Under the pieces are notes generated by a model, which was not told where the DNA came from, did no database searches, and was given only the letters and a program-made list of their open reading frames with translations. A DNA stretch of 34,133 bases, from NCBI GenBank assembly GCA_011390575.1, contig JAABSE010000039.1:1-34133 (forward strand). The letters run 5' to 3'. Every line of letters begins with the position of its first letter. The first letter of the stretch is position 1. Both the position numbers and the translations under genes were made by a program. The DNA is from Sphingobacteriia bacterium. GTDB lineage: Bacteria > Bacteroidota > Bacteroidia > Bacteroidales > UBA7960. This document shows positions 31,973-34,133 of the stretch, in pieces.

Positions 31973-33787
31973 ATGAAACAGATTCGGTTTAAGATGCCTT
32001 ATTATTCTTACATATTGATATTATGTGTTTTAGCCGTTTTTCTCTTCAAATCCTGCGAGAAGGACAAATTCCAGCACCCTGTTGCGCACACTGGTGAAGT
32101 AACTGAAATAAGCCCTGAGGGAGCCACGTTTCATGGCCGAATCACCGAAATGGGCAGCTTAGAAATCGTTGATCATGGGTTTTTGTGGGGTACAGAAAAA
32201 GAACCCAGCCCTGCAAACTCAATAAGGGTTTCCTTAGGCAAACCCGAAAGAAGAGATTTTCAAAATCATCTTAACAACTCACTTCGAAATAATACAAAAT
32301 ATTACGTTCGGGTTTTTCTTACAGATAGCAAGGGCTTAACTTTTTATGGAAGAATTGTAAATTTCATCAGTATGGGATCCTTGGCTCCTGAGATATCATC
32401 AATAATTCCACAGTCAGGTGTTTGGAGAGATACTATAACTATTTATGGTAAAAGATTGGGAGTAAGTCCTGATCATGCAACTGTTTTGTTTGACAATATT
32501 GAAGCACAGATTATTACACATAACACTGATTCACTTAAAATTATAGTACCCGATGAATTATTGGATTCTCAGGCATCCATAAGTGTTATTGTTGCAGGAA
32601 ACACCGGAACCTATGAAAATCCGTTTATAATAAAAGCACCCGAGATATATTCACTCTCACAGGAGTATTGTTCACGAGGTGATACTCTTATTATAAATGG
32701 GTTTGGATTTCATCCTCACAAGATAAACAATAAAGTATATCTGGGAGAAAATGAGATAACAGTACATGCGGCAAGTCCCAACCAATTAAAGATTATCCAT
32801 TCAGATTATTATAATCACGGAGATTACATCCTGAGCCTGAAAGTTATAGATCAAAAGATTGATTATCAAAATATTTTTACAATATATGAACCCTGGAGAC
32901 AATTAAAGGACATTCCATGGCAGGACGCGGCTGTGACAATAGGATTTTCGATGAATAACAGGGGGTATGTTACCAATACTTACCCGGAATATGATAAGGT
33001 TTTAGAATATGTACCAGCTGAAGATCAATGGGTTCAAAAAAATAACCACCCAAGCGAATATCCCAATAATGCATTTACAACCGGGAATCATGCTTATATA
33101 ATTGATTTTTTTTCAGGTTTTTTTCAATACAATTTTGACACAGACCAATGGACAGAAAAAGCAAATCTGCCACCATCAGATTTTAAATTTGAATACTCAA
33201 CCTTTTCAATTGGTACTTCCGGATATGTTTGTGGCGGCTATAATACTTCGGGTTGGTATCAAAGTACAAACAGACTGTTAAAGTATAATGAAGAAACCAA
33301 CACCTGGACGCATAAAAGAAGTTTTCCTCTACCCGGTATTTCAGAGGGTATTGGCTTCTCAATTAATGGAAAGGGTTATGTAGGTTTAGGACGATCAGAT
33401 GAGTATACTCCTATTCTCGAATTATACGAATATGATCCTAATTCAAACCAATGGGCCCTTAAAATATCTTTTGAAGACATCCTCTATGAAAGTAATTATG
33501 GTCGTATTCTTTCCAGCGTATTTGTAATTAACAATAAAGCTTACATTTTTTCAGGAAGTCGCGCTACAGGCACTTATTACAGCACAGAAAGTAATGATAT
33601 TTATGAGTTTGACCCCATCACAAATATCATAAGAAGATTACCTGATTGTCCCTCCCTTCCAAGGCTCAAGTCATTTAGCTTTGCCGTGAATGGCAAAGGC
33701 TATATTGGAGGTGGCTTTGCACCTGGGTCTATGCATAAAGATTTCTGGGAATTTGACCCTGGGAGATTGCCACCGGTAAGAAAATAA
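31973..33787 (+). CDS. Kelch-repeat lipoprotein with IPT/TIG domains
   Basis: A 604-residue surface-type lipoprotein; function unknown. I chose the ATG at 31973 because it directly precedes the signal peptide (YYSYILILCVLAVFLFKSC), with Cys28 as the lipidated residue followed by charged EKDK; an in-frame ATG at 31913 would bury the signal. Order: an FN3-like beta domain (about 38-133), two IPT/TIG immunoglobulin-like domains (about 138-221 and 222-303), then a kelch-type propeller (about 305-600). The propeller repeats contain GRGYV/GKGYVG-like turns and paired Trp, as in YNEETNTWTHKRSFPLP and FDTDQWTEKANLP, ending FWEFDPG. The base composition is more A/T-rich than elsewhere: I counted 20/60 and 19/60 G+C at 32401-32460 and 32701-32760, against 30/60 at 5101-5160. 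It may have been acquired, or is simply fast-evolving. Confidence 0.87.
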   Translation: MKQIRFKMPYYSYILILCVLAVFLFKSCEKDKFQHPVAHTGEVTEISPEGATFHGRITEMGSLEIVDHGFLWGTEKEPSPANSIRVSLGKPERRDFQNHLNNSLRNNTKYYVRVFLTDSKGLTFYGRIVNFISMGSLAPEISSIIPQSGVWRDTITIYGKRLGVSPDHATVLFDNIEAQIITHNTDSLKIIVPDELLDSQASISVIVAGNTGTYENPFIIKAPEIYSLSQEYCSRGDTLIINGFGFHPHKINNKVYLGENEITVHAASPNQLKIIHSDYYNHGDYILSLKVIDQKIDYQNIFTIYEPWRQLKDIPWQDAAVTIGFSMNNRGYVTNTYPEYDKVLEYVPAEDQWVQKNNHPSEYPNNAFTTGNHAYIIDFFSGFFQYNFDTDQWTEKANLPPSDFKFEYSTFSIGTSGYVCGGYNTSGWYQSTNRLLKYNEETNTWTHKRSFPLPGISEGIGFSINGKGYVGLGRSDEYTPILELYEYDPNSNQWALKISFEDILYESNYGRILSSVFVINNKAYIFSGSRATGTYYSTESNDIYEFDPITNIIRRLPDCPSLPRLKSFSFAVNGKGYIGGGFAPGSMHKDFWEFDPGRLPPVRK

Positions 33788-33892
33788 ATAAAGCTATCAT
33801 ACTAATTAACTTTAATCAATTTAATGCGAATCAGTTAAACCAATATAAGCCGTTTTCATAAATCCGTTGTCTTCTGCTCATTTGAAACAAAA

Positions 33893-33920
33893 AACCGGAA
33901 ACAAAAACACGCTTCCGGTT
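33893..33920 (-). terminator. Intrinsic terminator of the bcp gene
   Basis: AACCGGAA (33893-33900) pairs with TTCCGGTT (33913-33920). On the minus strand the stem is followed directly by a run of T. It lies about 28 bases past the stop codon. Confidence 0.85.
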
Positions 33921-33947
33921 AAAATATTTCTTTAAAAGAGCATCTTA

Positions 33948-34133
33948 CTATTTAATAATCTGCGCAGTGTGCTCCTTGGTTTTTACCTTGTCAATCACCT
34001 CTTCAATCACGCCATTCTCATCAATAACAAAAGTAGTGCGATGGATGCCATCATAGGTTTTACCCATGAACTTTTTCGGGCCCCAAACACCGAAAGCTTT
34101 GATTACTTCCTTTTCAGTATCTGCCAGCAGCGG
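33948..34133 (-). CDS. bcp: Bcp-type thiol peroxidase (peroxiredoxin), C-terminal part only
   Basis: The minus strand is open from the right edge to a TAG at 33950-33948, giving the last 61 residues. They match the C-terminus of bacterioferritin comigratory protein peroxiredoxins: LLADTEKEVIKAFGVWGPKK, then a GKTYDGIHRTTFVIDENG segment containing the conserved Arg of RTTFVID, and the final helix KEHTAQIIK. These enzymes reduce peroxides at a cysteine, with thioredoxin as reductant. The peroxidatic cysteine lies outside the window, so its presence cannot be confirmed. A good terminator follows. Confidence 0.9.
   Translation of the reverse strand, partial: PLLADTEKEVIKAFGVWGPKKFMGKTYDGIHRTTFVIDENGVIEEVIDKVKTKEHTAQIIK

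Overview
This window looks like a chromosome segment of a Bacteroidota bacterium, most likely Bacteroidales or Marinilabiliales. I infer this from three things: a glycogen cluster with a fused GT3 synthase/alpha-glucan phosphorylase next to GT4, GH57 and debranching-enzyme genes; many intergenic matches to the Bacteroidota -7 promoter element TAnnTTTG with little sign of Shine-Dalgarno sequences; and a lipoprotein and a plug-domain protein of Bacteroidota style. Most genes are on the minus strand. I saw no rRNA, tRNA, CRISPR array or intact insertion sequence.

Layout. 1-2380: the 5' part of a long secreted helical-repeat protein that runs off the left edge. 2381-2832: a non-coding stretch holding a perfect 23-bp operator-like palindrome, a promoter and a strong terminator that together outline a ~115-nt small RNA, then a MITE-like repeat. 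2833-3579: fabG. 3669-13047: glycogen metabolism, transcribed debranching enzyme, GT4, GH57, then synthase-phosphorylase fusion. 13450-17219: a Cache-HAMP-GAF-PAS receptor followed by a TPR-SPOR envelope protein. 17560-19038: a rhomboid protease and a PabC-like class IV aminotransferase. 19184-19846: a HAD hydrolase on the plus strand. 19912-25239: an S41 C-terminal protease, a membrane-anchored alpha/beta hydrolase and CdsA. 25468-29929: a YbiT-like ABC-F protein, a hemolysin III family protein, recA and an HD hydrolase. 30085-30852: queE on the plus strand. 30926-33787: a divergent pair, a secreted protein ending in a TonB-plug-like domain and a kelch/IPT lipoprotein. 33948-34133: the 3' end of a Bcp peroxiredoxin.

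How the genes work together. The glycogen cluster would let the cell store and mobilise alpha-glucan: synthesis by GT4 and GT3, phosphorolysis by the GT35 half of the fusion, and handling of branches by the GH57 and debranching proteins. Every junction in it carries a hairpin or palindrome. Two of its enzymes depart from expected motifs: the debranching enzyme has GRYTFI where GRDTFI is expected, and the GT3 half has KLSG where KVGG is expected. The remaining genes are ordinary housekeeping or envelope functions.

The most interesting signals are the operator-controlled small-RNA candidate at 2467-2623, the altered debranching enzyme, and the ABC-F protein in which one of the two composite ATP sites appears wholly degenerate.
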